Below are positions 1 to 11,255 of a stretch of 64,000 nucleotides of DNA, piece by piece. The translations under genes and the position numbers were made by a program. Below the pieces are notes generated by a model. The model did not search any database, was not told the DNA's origin, and worked only from the letters and a program-made list of their open reading frames with translations. This stretch comes from Macrotrachela quadricornifera (Eukaryota > Rotifera > Eurotatoria > Philodinida > Philodinidae): the NCBI GenBank assembly GCA_022393335.1, contig JAJEKB010020319.1, positions 208,732-272,731 of the forward strand. Reading direction: 5' to 3'. Each line of letters opens with the position of its first letter. The stretch's first letter is position 1.

Positions 1-585
1 AGTATGCAAAATATAATACCTATGACAAATAATATTAATCCACTGAATAGATAATCATATGTGTTCAACTTGGATGGCTTATTCCATTGCCAACCCCATT
101 GATGAGAGGATGTTACGTTTAAAGAACGATAACAAATATATGTTTGATTTATCTAAAGAGATTAAGAAAAAACCATGTATATATTTCGTAATTATAATCA
201 CGAATCTTACTTTATATTTTTGTGTTATATTCAATACCTGAGTTTTTGATTTTGCAATAATTGAAGATAGCAGAAAATCGTCTCTGATTTCTTTTTTATA
301 CTTCACTGTAATTTTCCAACGTGCTTGAAAATCTTTTCCGTTATTTATTATATCAATTGATTTAACTTGACATAGGCGAGTAATATATAATGATGATTTG
401 CGTGATTCTAACAAACCAAATAGTAATAATATTAAAGCAAGAAAACAACAGATATAATTAATAATTTTAGCACCGAAATTCTGTGTTGTATTTTGAGATT
501 GTCTGATTCTGACGGGAGTGGAGGTTGACATGTAGTATGGTATGAATATTTGTTCTCCTAAGAAAAATAAAAAAGTAATGCTCAT
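1..585 (-). CDS. Two-membrane-segment protein, 5' part (runs off window start)
   Basis: Unrecognised protein, possibly DUF3592-like in layout. Two exons read on the minus strand: 585 (or 531) down to 211, then 152 down to 1, still open at the window edge. The intron 153-210 is 58 nt, with GTAAGA donor and TCTTTAG acceptor and phase 0 on both sides. Exon 1 encodes a short Ser/Thr/Arg/Gln N-terminus, a strong membrane segment (about residues 42-62 from the first Met) ending near LLLLFGLLESRK, and then a polar domain. Exon 2 continues this domain (Cys, Trp-rich stretch QWGWQW) and enters a second hydrophobic segment at the edge. The Met at 531 (MSTSTPVRI) is an equally good start, since the preceding 18 residues add an unusual hydrophobic leader. 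A membrane segment, a beta-like domain and a second membrane segment recall DUF3592 proteins, but this is inference only. The C-terminus is missing because of the window boundary. Confidence 0.6.
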
Positions 586-974
586 AATTGCAATACATGC
601 TTTTCTACTTGCATGAAGAGAGAACGAAAAAAGAAAAAAAATACATCTTGCGTGAAAATAGAAAACCCCCCCCTCCCAAAAAAAAAAGTAAGACGTCGAA
701 TTTTTTTTTCTTTTCGTAATGTATGAATAACAAATGACATCATCATATTACAAAATAAAGAAATATATCAACATATTCGTTAAGATAAATTTTAAAAATG
801 ATTCAATCAATAATATTAGTTCCTGAGTGCATATCTTAAGTCGATCGCCAAAGTCCAACAGAATACAACAATGTTTGAAACTATATAGCATTTCAGTTTT
901 AAGTAAATAAATAAATATCTTCTCTATATAAAAATTGATAAGAGATAAAAAATGTACATAATCAAAGTCGTTAT

Positions 975-1290
975 TACACATCCTCTATTAATACTTTAAT
1001 TAAATGAATGCTTTTACTGTCAAATTTAAATATGATGTGTTAGAGAAGTTTTTCTGAAAATTCATCAGTGAGAAATGAGAAAATAATTCCCGCTCAATCA
1101 AAGTGTTACGGAAATGTAGATACATGACATTTCTCTCACTGAAAGTGTCATGAAAACCAGTATGCCGATTATGTTGATTTTGAAACATGTATTCATCTAA
1201 AATCAGTTTCTTTGAAACCCCTAAAACAGATCAAACCCAAATTAACAAGGTTAAAATATAAGGAGTTGTTGACTGGCCTAGAAGAAGATA
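975..1290 (+). repeat. Dispersed repeat R1, copy 1
   Basis: Same orientation and order of sequence as 14752-15215. Shared blocks include TCTGAAAATTC, GACATTTCTCTC, GAAAGTGTCATGAAAA and GAAACCCCTAAAACA, in the same order. No coding capacity is evident. It is probably a fragment of an unclassified mobile element. Confidence 0.6.
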
Positions 1291-2559
1291 TTTGCTTTTT
1301 AAAATTTTCACGATTTAGATAAACAGAGATATAAAGATCCATAATTTGACTATAAACGGAAGTCAGTGAACCTGAACCGATCAATATATATTGAAATTAT
1401 GAACTGAAGATTGTATCTACATCATTTGTCGACCTTAAATAAGTGAATATTGAATATGGAGAAATACTGCATTTGATATTCTACATGAATACATGATAAA
1501 ATTTAGCACATTCGAAACTTTCTTTTTGTTGGACTGGCGAGCATAACACATGGAATATCTTATGTACCCATGTCAATTTCGTACGGCAGGAACTGGCCGG
1601 ATCTTGTAAAATTCCGGTATATTCCTGTAATAGGATTTTAACGCCAGTTCCCGTCTAGTTCCTGGATATTACTGGCTTCGGATGTAAAATTTGGATCTGA
1701 CTATTGTATCCGAAGCGGTTCCCGATGACGTTTCCATGTGGTCTTTACCGTTTACTGGATATGGATCATATCTTATCGTTTCCTGTCCGGTAACGAGCAT
1801 GCGTATGAAGGTTTTAAAAATTGTTTACAAATTTGAAATCTAACAACTGAAGTTTTAATGAAAGCATGGAAGTGTATATGTTTTTGCTTTCTAGTTGATT
1901 AATTATCAATTTTCATTGGTAATAAACATTGTTCTCGTAGAACTTGTATACATTTAATTTGTGTAAACTTATATATACTTGTTAATTCGAACAATTGATA
2001 TTGGAAATGTAAAAATAATAAGAAAAATAAGTTAAATATCTCCAGGTTTTGTTTGTCGTTTTGGATGTTTTATATTCGATACAAGTTGAACTTCTGGTGC
2101 AATATGTCTTTCTATTTTTTGTACATTAATTATTATAAGAAATCCAAAGATAATCATCAATATACATGATCAAAGTGAATAAACTATTGTATATGAGTAA
2201 TCATGATAATAATGACATATACCCTTTTTTTTGCATTACATTTAAGATTTTGGATTTAGAATATTTTATACAAAACAAATTAATATACCTATAAAGAATA
2301 TAAGAGAAAATACGATTAAATATTTTGTTCGTTTTATTGTATCCATTCATCGAATGTTTGCATCAGATGAACTTGATATATATCGATCAATTGTAGTTAA
2401 AACAATAAATAATATAATATTTTAATTTGCATAATAAGTCGAATGTGTCAGAATAATCAATTTGAAAAATTCCAAGAATACGTGGAATTAGTCCATCAAA
2501 TAATATAATAAGATTAGCTATTGATGCAGATAAGAAATATTATGAACAGGAATTTAAAC

Positions 2560-3075
2560 GAACTAATCAATGAATAAAAACAAGTAGCGTCGATTGAAAC
2601 GATTCACTCGGTTTCTTGACTATAGAAAGGCTTCTACCGTTTATGTTTCTGTTTCTCAACCAAATTAATCGAGATGACGTAGTATATCCTTCTGTCTGTC
2701 TTAATGTTCTTCACTGTGGTATTGAGATCGATTTTGATTTTCTTCTTCTTTTCCCTCTTGATTATTTTTTTTCGTTTCTCCTTATACTAATGCTTTTTTA
2801 GTTACAAAGATCTTCTTTCCATTACTCTCATACATATCCTTTCTATTCTCTGACATCTATCGCACATAGCTTGATTATTATTTCTTTTTAATTGAATCAT
2901 TTCAATAAACGAGACTTGTATTACCTATAACAAACACTCATTGCAATCAGAGGTTGCTAAAATTTGATTGGTTACTTTACAGCAGTCCTGCAATCTGCTT
3001 GATTAAATGCGTCTCTGCGGACAAACAATCAAGTTCGAGATTTAGACCCTGACTACAGTCAAGGGAATAAGTTAG
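2560..3075 (+). repeat. Dispersed repeat R2, copy 1
   Basis: Resembles 43225-44000 in the same orientation. Both share the block TTAGTTACAAA followed by a T/C-rich stretch, GCGGACAAAC, and CCCTGACTACAGTYAAGGGAAT. Long pyrimidine-rich segments dominate between these blocks. Class unknown. Confidence 0.5.
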
Positions 3076-4116
3076 TTATTTATATTTAATTAAGTTAAAA
3101 CATTTTGATAAATTTTTATTAATTTATTTAATTTGATTAAATTATCTCAAAAACAGAAAACTTAACTACGAAAAAATGTGTTTTGTTGAAACAAATAAAA
3201 TAATTTGTGTTTAATATTCATTTTGAGTAATTCAGAAACCTCTTGATGAAGAAAATTTTAAAAATAAACAAATTTTGTTGAATATGTTGCCATGATTTCT
3301 ATTCTCTTCAAAACTACAATAGAACATTTAAATTGACTCGAACTACAATTTTTAGATATTTATTACATAATACAAATCATAAGAAATAATAACAGATTTC
3401 TAATGAAAAAGCAATGTACATTATTACATAAAAAAATCTTCTAAAATAATACTTTTTTTATTTAAATAGATAAATTTTAAAATGTAAATATTATATCAAA
3501 AGTACTTCATTATAAAATATAATTTACTCATTGATCTTTTTTATAATTTAATTATGGAATTTTATTTTTAAATTTCCAAAAAAGCAAAAGTCACACTTGT
3601 CTATCTTATGAATACTATTCTAATTAATAATATAAATGAATTTCAATGATTGATCTTATAATTAATATAGAATTATTTGTATTATTCTTGAACTCTTTGA
3701 CCGTGGTCGCCGTTTATAAACGTCGGGTACCTCATCTTTGAATTAATTTAACTAACAATTCATAACGTATGTTTTTTTTACACACATTTGCATAACATCA
3801 AATGTTGGGCAGCTTGAACTTCAGAATCCACCATTATATTAAGGCACGCTATAGAACTATTTTATAGCATTTTTTGGCTTGAGAAAGGGGGATTCTCTTA
3901 ACCAAGGAAATTTCAGAAGTGAACAGGACATTTACGCCATTTTCATCGTATGTAGTATACATCATTGCAAAGATAAGAGCACATCAATTCTTTTTGGTAC
4001 TTGCGAAACTGTTGTTTGCAATTTATTATTATTCTGATAAGAAAAGATAAATAGAAATAGTTACATACAAATGTTACCCTTTTTGCTTTAAGTTGAAACT
4101 TCTTATAAAACAAAAG

Positions 4117-7100
4117 ATGCATAATAACCCGATGTATTCTGAAAGCAAGCTTGGAATTAATGAGCAACGTAAACATCTACACCGTGGATGGATTCTCATC
4201 ATATGTATGTGTCTTATTAGCTTGATATTGAGCGTAGTTGCTCTTGGACTGGCAATAAAATCCACCAATAGTACACCAAAGCAGCCAGAAGCAACTATCA
4301 CTACAACAATAACAACACTACTATCAACCGAAACAACATCATTAACAATAGGACCATCATCTACAATAACATTATTTCCATCAACAAACACACCATTCAC
4401 AATAACAACAACAACAACAACAACAGAAACGTCATCCACAAAAACATCATCATCATCTGTAATACCATCGATAACAACAACAACAACAGAAACGTCATCC
4501 ACAAAAACATCATCATCATCTATAATAACATCGATAACAACAACAACTACTCATCAGTCACGTAAGTAGGCATACACCGAACCCGAATCCGAAGGTTCGG
4601 GTTCGGTTGGTGTCGACCACACTCAGACAGTGTCGAGCATCCAGATTATTCTCCTGATGTTACTTTTGAATTATGTAAATACAGAAAATCGTGGGTATTG
4701 GAGAAGTACAGGGAGACGTGGAAAGTGCCAGACTTACTATAAATTGATGAATAGTCTTAAGGAAATGCAGCGTCTCCATCTCTCAGCATCTTCTGATGAA
4801 ATTTTTTTTGAGCTTCACCTGGGATCTAGCTGGAACATGCGAGTTTCATTGAATGAGGGTGAGGACGCGAAGGCATACGTTAGAAGTATGAGGGTGAGGG
4901 TGTGAGGGTACACATATACACTTATCGCGACTTGCTCGGTAAAGATAAGGGCGAAAACATACATTGTTTATATGTCGCATCGCGATTTTAAACCGTCGAA
5001 CATTTTTTAGGGGCTCAGCAAATTGATATACCCTATAACAGCGACATATGAAAGCCCATGTATTGTGAAAGACTAGGTTTTGAAAAAAGTTTATAAGAAT
5101 AATTTCAAAAGACGGATCTTTTGATCAGTTCCCAACTGAAAAATTTAAAAAAACATTTTCATGGAGAGATGCTGCAACTAAGGATCTGCAAAGTGGTCCC
5201 GGCCATTACTTTTTATCAAAAATTCGACTATCATCTGTCATTTTTTTTTCATTTTGTCCTGACTAAAAATTGCTAAAATCGAGCATTTTTATCAGGATTT
5301 TCGACAAAATTCTTTTACTAAACCCCAGTGCTGTGTCCAATAATCTAAATCTGTCTCTATTTTGTATGAGTTTTTCAGTATCTGAAATAAAACATGCATA
5401 AATTTGATTCAATTAGTCTTTCGGCATCTCTTCATCTATATTTTCTGCCATTTTATTATTATGTCCTGATGATGATTCTTTAGTTTGTTGGTTTTATTTA
5501 TCTGTATTCGAAAAATACTTTGGCACTTGTTCAGAATAGAGAGATAAATATAAAATTTAGGGTTGTCCCTGCAAAGATGTTCCAAAAGTAAGTCTGCAAA
5601 TTGAAGTTTTAGTTCAGCAGACTCTGCATTCGATGCAGCCAAATTGAATCTGGAAATAACCTCGGTTTAAAATCACTCTTTTATGTTAATAAAATGACGA
5701 TGCTGGATTTTAGAAACGAAAATGCATCTACAGGATGGGTACCAAACTCAAAATAAAATTTTCAATAAAACCAGGACCGAAAAAAAAACATTTTGCAGAT
5801 TTCTAGCCGCGACTCCTGAGGACAAGTGTCGGGGGATGCGGTATCTTCTGATCGCATGCGAGAACATATCCTATTCCACGATGTTGTACATTGTGAAATC
5901 AGTTACAGTCTAGGAATCAATTCCACAAAGTTCAACATCGTGAAATAGAATAACTGCTCTCGGATGCCGCAACTGCCGTAGCATTTGCAGCATAATCGAT
6001 TTTTTGTATATTTCAAACTTTCGAATAGATCCTTCAACTTATGGTAAGTCTGGCATCTCTCGTTTCTCTCTAAAACTCTCCAACATTCCGATTTCCTTGA
6101 TATGTGACACCTCCCTTCTTAAAATTTAGTCAAAATACTGAATACGCAAGTTTTTACCGTTTTTTTAAAGCTAACTGGTCCGCAACTTTTCTTTAAGGTC
6201 TTTTTTTGCATAGGCTAAGCTATATAATACGATATAGTGGATTTCACTATAATTTGGCTAAACCTTTTGTTTTAGACAATTAGATCAAAAAGCAATATTC
6301 TTCTTTGAGAAATTCTCGCTTTAACAGCTCAGTCATAGTTTTTTTCTGGAATGCATATATTCAAAAGCTATATCTTTAGAATGGTCTATTATTACTCGGC
6401 TGGGTAGGCAACGAACTGCTCACACAGCATCAGTGTTAATAAATGGGACAGTATTAGTTCTCGGTGGATACTCTGGTGGTGCTGGGAGGGGCGATAATGT
6501 TCTGTATGATCCATCGACAAACGGATGGACAACTCTTAATGGTAAGATGTCCTATATACGAGGTGAACACACGGCATCAGTATTAACAAATGGGCTGGTG
6601 TTAGTTGTTGGTGGAGTGGGTCAAGGTAGTACTAATGAATTGAATGGAGCAGAGTTGTATGAACCATCAACCGACACTTGGTTCAGTACTGGTAGTATGT
6701 CTAATTCACGACGTGGACATACAGCAACACTACTAACAGATGGCAACGTGTTAGTTACTGGTGGATTTGGTAATAGAAGTGTATTGAATAGCACTGAGTC
6801 GTATGATCCATCAACAGAATCATGGCGTGTTACTGGTGGGATGAATGATGAACGAATGGAACACACAGCATCAATATTAACAAACGGAAAAGTGTTAGTT
6901 ATTGGTGGGGTTACTAAAAATAATAGATATCTAAATAGTGCTGAGTTATACGATCCATCTACAGAAAATTGGACAACTACTAATAGTATGAATAATGCAC
7001 GATCTAGGCATACGGCATCAGTATTAGCAAACGGGAAAGTATTAGTTACTGGTGGATATAATAATGGAACTTACTTGAATAGTGCGGAGTTGTATGATCC

Positions 7101-7392
7101 ATCAACAGACACTTGGACAATCACTCGTAGCATGAATTATGCACGAAGTTCGAACACGGCATCAGTTCTAATGAATGGGAAAGTATTAGTTGCTGCTGGT
7201 TATGGTAATACTAGTTTGCTGAATAATGCGGAATTATATGATCCATTGACCGAAACTTGGTCAGTTACTGGTATTATGAATTATGCACGACAGTCTCACA
7301 CGGCAACCATATTAGCAAATGGAAAAGTTTTAGTGCTTGGTGGAACTAATAAGAATGGTCCTATGAGTAGTGTTGAATTGTTTGATCCATAA
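4117..7392 (+). CDS. Membrane-anchored kelch-repeat protein
   Basis: Two exons, 4117-4561 and 6380-7392, encoding 485 aa. The donor is C|GTAAGT at 4562 and the acceptor TCTTTAG ends at 6379. The join (phase 1) restores a Gln codon and leads straight into the first blade (QWSIITRLGRQRTAHTASV). The N-terminus is cytosolic, with one membrane segment (about residues 25-47) and no cleavable signal, so type II topology is likely. A Thr/Ser-rich stalk follows (about 50-148), a typical O-glycosylation substrate. Seven kelch blades then follow, each with W..T..M...R..HTA, NGKVLVxGG and AELYDPST. Seven blades are enough for a closed propeller. Such proteins are abundant in bdelloids, and the blade type resembles bacterial kelch/galactose-oxidase-like repeats. 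The ligand is unknown; an extracellular binding role is inferred. The 1818-nt intron is very long for this genome and contains repeats. The first ATG in frame is used. AATAAA overlaps the stop (7391-7396). Confidence 0.85.
4576..4607. repeat. Perfect 12-bp hairpin inside the kelch-gene intron
   Basis: ACCGAACCCGAA (4576-4587) and TTCGGGTTCGGT (4596-4607) are perfect inverted copies separated by 8 nt, 15 nt after the splice donor. It is far more GC-rich than its surroundings, so it may mark the end of an inserted element. Confidence 0.75.
4857..4914 (+). repeat. Short TGAGGG/GAGGGTG tract
   Basis: Imperfect runs GAGGGTGAGG and TGAGGGTGAGGGTGTGAGGG lie inside the kelch intron. Similar G-rich tracts occur at 7714-7735 and 8999-9028. 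Bdelloid telomere repeats are known to be of the TGTGGG type, so these may be telomere-like tags or simple microsatellites. Confidence 0.6.
5853..5969. repeat. Compact foldback repeat in the kelch intron
   Basis: The arms (about 5853-5907 and 5913-5969) are imperfect inverted copies around CCTATTCCACGATGTTG, with almost no loop. The core word is related to the CATCCTATTCC repeat at 30479-30520 and to the ends of the element at 35938-36415. Confidence 0.65.
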
Positions 7393-9573
7393 TAAAACAT
7401 ATTTCCTTTTTTCAATACATGAAGCCTAGTCTTCATATATTTTTCTTTAATAAATAAACTTTTTATTCTAATAGATATGAATTGTTGTCTGAAGCTCTTT
7501 TCAATTGCTATGTATCGCGATAATTCCATTTTGAATCTAAGCAAGTTACATCAGTAAATCCAATTGAAAATGTGTGGATTGAAAAATTTGAGCTTTAGCC
7601 ATCTTGAAGTATGATTAAATATGTAATTACTCATCTCCGATTACAATGACTTGGATCTGATGACCAATGTAGTTCATGAAAGAGCTAACTCATTACTGAT
7701 TCCTTTCAATCTTGGGTGAGGGTGAGGGTGAGTTTCAAAAAGAAGATTCAAAGCGTCATACGACAATCGTTTCGATTCCTGCTAGAGGATCATCATCAGG
7801 TATGTTTAAAATCATATTCCTTTGGAAAGATGTTTTCTTCGAAATATAACTAAGTTGAGTAGTAGTATTATTTACTCTAAATATGAAATATCATAGATAA
7901 ACAAGAGAATAAAGTGTTTGTGTAATACTCACATAGATTTATGGAATATTTCACTTGTTTGAGTAAATTGTTTTTGATTGAAGAAATAAGAAATGAATTA
8001 GTATATATTTAAAATGAGAAAGAAATGCAAATTGTTCTACTTTTGAGTATATGTATTTGAATATTTCTTTTAGGACTAATATTTTAGAAAGAAACAATGT
8101 TGTCGAATGAATTCATTTTTGTTGATTACGATTCCAGTTTGGTTAACATTTCTTTGGAAGATTTCTTAAGAATGAAGAAATCTTCAAGAGTACACTGAAA
8201 AAAAAGGCGCTTTACCGAACTTTAAGATTAGGACACGTTGTGATTTACACCGGTTTACGGCTTCGTTCCCGCCGTTTCCGGTGGTTTACGCTATGATTCT
8301 GATGATTATCCTGTGGGAAATTGAATTGTTCCAACTTTTTCCGATTGCTGAAATTCAGAGGATTTGAATAGTTCCAGTACGGAGGAATTCACCTGAAAAA
8401 GCCTAGTTTCTTGCAGGTTCCGGCGAGATCCATCCACTGGAACGATCGACCTTGGTTACGGTACTATCCGAGTATCGTTTACAGCCGCCGTGTTATCACA
8501 GAAGTCGTAGACGGTGGACGTGCACGGTGATTGTTTACGATGAGCGTACTATACCGTAAAACGTCATATATGACTGTCGTAAACTAATGATATACGGCTG
8601 TTTACGGTCGCGTGTCAACGACCTGGGCATTATTGAAAATCTCCAAATTCAAATTTTTAGTGCATTTGGTTGAGTTGGTGAAAAGTTAGCTTAATTTTAC
8701 TGAAAACCTCTCTTGAAGATATTTAGAAAATATAACCAAAAATTATCTGTATAAAGTTGAATTTCTTACAATAACAAAAGTTATCAAAATGTTTACTACA
8801 ATATGTCAGAAGATAGAGAATCAAGCACTGAAGAAAATGAGCTACTTACATATTATGTTTTACTGTTCTAATCTAGAGATATTGGTCAAATACTGTCCAT
8901 GAGTGGTCATTTTGAAGTGAAAATTTGGTCGGTATTTTTTCAGTATATTAACTGCCGTTGAGTCAATTTATGAGACCCCAAGCTGAATTTCATATATCTT
9001 GAGGGTGTGGCGAGGGTGAGGGTGGCTTCGTTGAAGATTTCTATACGATACTGCAGGTATCCTGAGAGAACATCACTAAAAGTTCGTGAGTACAAGTAGA
9101 AATAGATTTTACACTTCATCATCGCCATTGTATGCTCGATTTTTCGAAAAGCATCCAAAAAATCTCGCATTCATTGGTAAAAAATCTTCGGTCGAATTGG
9201 CTGGTTACTGTCATCGGTAAGCTTGTCAGAATATGAAAGTACTTGATCAAAGTTTAAGATTTTCAAAGGTTTTCCTATAGTTTCGGTGACTTTCCAAAAT
9301 CAACCACATTTAATTTACATAGGAAGAATCACGACTGCATAAATAAATTCATTTAGACTGAACCAAACATTTTACTTTTATACACGTGAATGAAATAGCA
9401 GTCTCTACATTCGTAAATACCAGAATGCTATTCACATAAGATGAAGCTGCAGGCAAAATGATAGACAATTACGTGTTGATGCTCTGAAATTTATTAAATT
9501 TTGTAAGTGGTTTTCTTCTGTTTTTCGAGTGATACCCTAGTTTTGATTTCTAGCAATTTTTTGTCATTTTCAA
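7393..9573. other. Intergenic, with a GC-richer repeat-like patch
   Basis: No gene seen. G-rich tracts lie at 7714-7735 (GGTGAGGGTGAGGGTGAG) and 8999-9028. At about 8190-8640, GTTTACGG-like words recur on both strands (CGGTTTACGG, GGTTTACGC, CGTTTACAG, CCGTAAAACG, TGTTTACGGTCG). This suggests an old element with repeated subterminal motifs, but I could not place its ends. Confidence 0.45.
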
Positions 9574-9739
9574 CAGTGTTTTATCCAGTGGGAGGGAGGG
9601 GAACAAGGGGTATTTTGCCCCCTCCAGATTTAGGAAATTTGCGTCTTACACTGTGCGTTTGCCCCCTCGGAAGAGAGGTTTTGGCCTCCCCGACAATTAT
9701 TTTCGCATCCTCGGACGAAAAAATCTGGATAAGACACTG
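9574..9739. mobile_element. hAT-type MITE, 166 bp, 8-bp target duplication
   Basis: Ends are CAGTGTTTTATCCAG (left) and, in reverse complement, CAGTGTCTTATCCAG (right): 14 of 15 match. It is flanked by a perfect 8-bp direct repeat ATTTTCAA (9566-9573 and 9740-9747). CAGTG termini and an 8-bp duplication are typical of the hAT superfamily. The internal sequence is G/C-rich and non-coding, so it is a non-autonomous derivative. Confidence 0.88.
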
Positions 9740-9797
9740 ATTTTCAAGAAAATAATATGAACCAATGTACATTTAAAGATAACATTGGATTTGAGAC

Positions 9798-11047
9798 CAG
9801 AGATGTGCGGTTCACGGGTTTTAACCCGCGGGGATCGCGGGGCCACGTAGCGACGGGCGGGCGAGGTACAGATATGGTTCAGTATACGGGCGGTCCGAGT
9901 CAAGTGCGAGAGTCAAAAAAAAACGCGGGTCTCGAACGGAGCGGGGCTAAACTTCACGGGTTCGGACCGGATAAAGAATTTCTTCGGGGCAAAATGAAGA
10001 ACCGTAAAAAGATTATCAATAGATGCCATTTTCCTACATGTGTGGTGGAAGTAAAAAACGATTCATTCATTCTTTCCGACTAATTAGCTGAATTCTCACT
10101 TGTTAGTTATTTATATGTTTCTTTCTTTTATTTACTCTTTGTTCTTCGGTATCCCCGCTTCTTCTGGTGCAGTTGAGCGTACATTTAGCTCGATCGGACT
10201 CATACTAACTTAGAGAAGAGTCAATATCAATCTGTCGACAATTGATGACATTGTATTAGTTCAATCAGCTGCAGCTCACTTAAAGGACCATGTATAGACT
10301 CTGTCTTCTATATTTTTTTATAACAAATTGTTTGTTAGGCCCCTCCCCCCTTAAAAAAAGTCAATTTAGGTCAAAAATTTCAAAACGGAGACAAATGCAG
10401 AAGAAGATAGCCCGTTTTCAGATCTTTCAGAAATCATATGGGTTTTTTCTCGGTTTATGACTTTTCGATCTTGGTACAAGGATTTCTCAGTCCAGGCTCA
10501 GGAAATATATTTAAAATTTTTTTGTTTGCAAGAGCGCATTGAGATGCAGGTCACCATAGAGTCCCTTTTTTTTAATTAAGCTTTGTTTTTTATTATATAT
10601 ACAGACATTTATGTAACTAGACATCCATTTTTGGCGCATTTTTTGAGCCATTGAACTTGTGATTCCATTTTCCGCTAAAAAAAGTATGAATTAAAAAAAA
10701 AGGACTATAATTTTCTGCCTCTTGAGATGCTCTCTCAGACAAAAAAAACTAAATATATTGATCAAGCTCGAGCCGAGAAATTCTTGTACGAAAAAGAGCT
10801 ATTTTTGACCTTTGTTTCGTCGATATCTCTGTCAAATTTCAACCCATTTGAACGTTCCTGGGCTGAGATCGATTTTTAAGGTAGGGGTAGGGGCTTGAAT
10901 AAAATAAAACAATGAAAATAGCTTAAATGATAAAACCAAATTTTCTTTGGGTTTTATGGGTCGGGCGGGGTGGTCTAGAAGGTTGGCTTACGAGGGAGCG
11001 GACGGGACTCACGGGACATAAAAAAAACACTGCCCCGCACGTCTCTG
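9798..11047 (+). mobile_element. Decayed hAT element, 1250 bp, 8-bp target duplication
   Basis: The left end CAGAGATGTGCGG and the right end (reverse complement) CAGAGACGTGCGG form the terminal repeat. A perfect 8-bp duplication TTTGAGAC lies at 9790-9797 and 11048-11055. The subterminal left region is unusually GC-rich with CGGG/GCGG words, and the right subterminal region has GGGCGGGG and CGGGACTCACGGG. A remnant of the hAT transposase C-terminal dimerisation region is visible at 10145-10261, so this element was once autonomous or derives from one. It lies 58 bp from the preceding hAT MITE. Confidence 0.9.
10145..10261 (+). pseudogene. hAT transposase C-terminal dimerisation region, broken
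   Basis: One frame reads as the conserved hAT C-terminal block: an IPASSGAVERTFS-like segment, then SIGLILT, then after a TAG at 10211-10213 an RR..INLSTIDDIVLV segment. The pattern P.SS...ER.FS..G......R..L.......... is diagnostic of hAT transposases. The in-frame stop and the lack of upstream coding show a dead copy. Confidence 0.85.
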
Positions 11048-11255
11048 TTTGAGACATTGATCTATCGAAGTTGAGATACTGATGATTTTCATTCTTCCGA
11101 TCTCGATCAGAAGAATAATAAAGTTTATTTTTAGCATCAACTTTACTCATGATTGATAAGCCTTTAAGGAGAGCTAGCAGAAAGAACTTTTGTCATAGTC
11201 AATTCATAGGATACAACTGTTTCACTCCTCACATAAGATCGTCCTGTACTGTTGA

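Larger units (their letters stand above)
586..4116. other. Intergenic, AT-rich, with dispersed repeats
   Basis: No convincing gene. It contains a C-run next to an A-run (about 666-690), two dispersed repeat copies listed separately (975-1290 and 2560-3075), and a more GC-rich patch at about 1575-1800 with recurring CTGG/CCGG words (AGGAACTGGCCGG, CAGTTCCCG, TTCCTGTCCGG). The patch looks like a decayed transposon, but I could not define its ends. The rest is AT-rich with no sustained reading frame. Confidence 0.5.

Noticed and set aside
4074..4502. Minus-strand frame of VVVD/DDD repeats
   Set aside because: Antisense of the Thr-rich stalk codons of the kelch gene.
4630..4905. 91-codon frame in the kelch intron
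   Set aside because: Starts at a non-ATG codon, ends in the TGAGGG tract, and is enclosed in an intron supported by phase and kelch structure.
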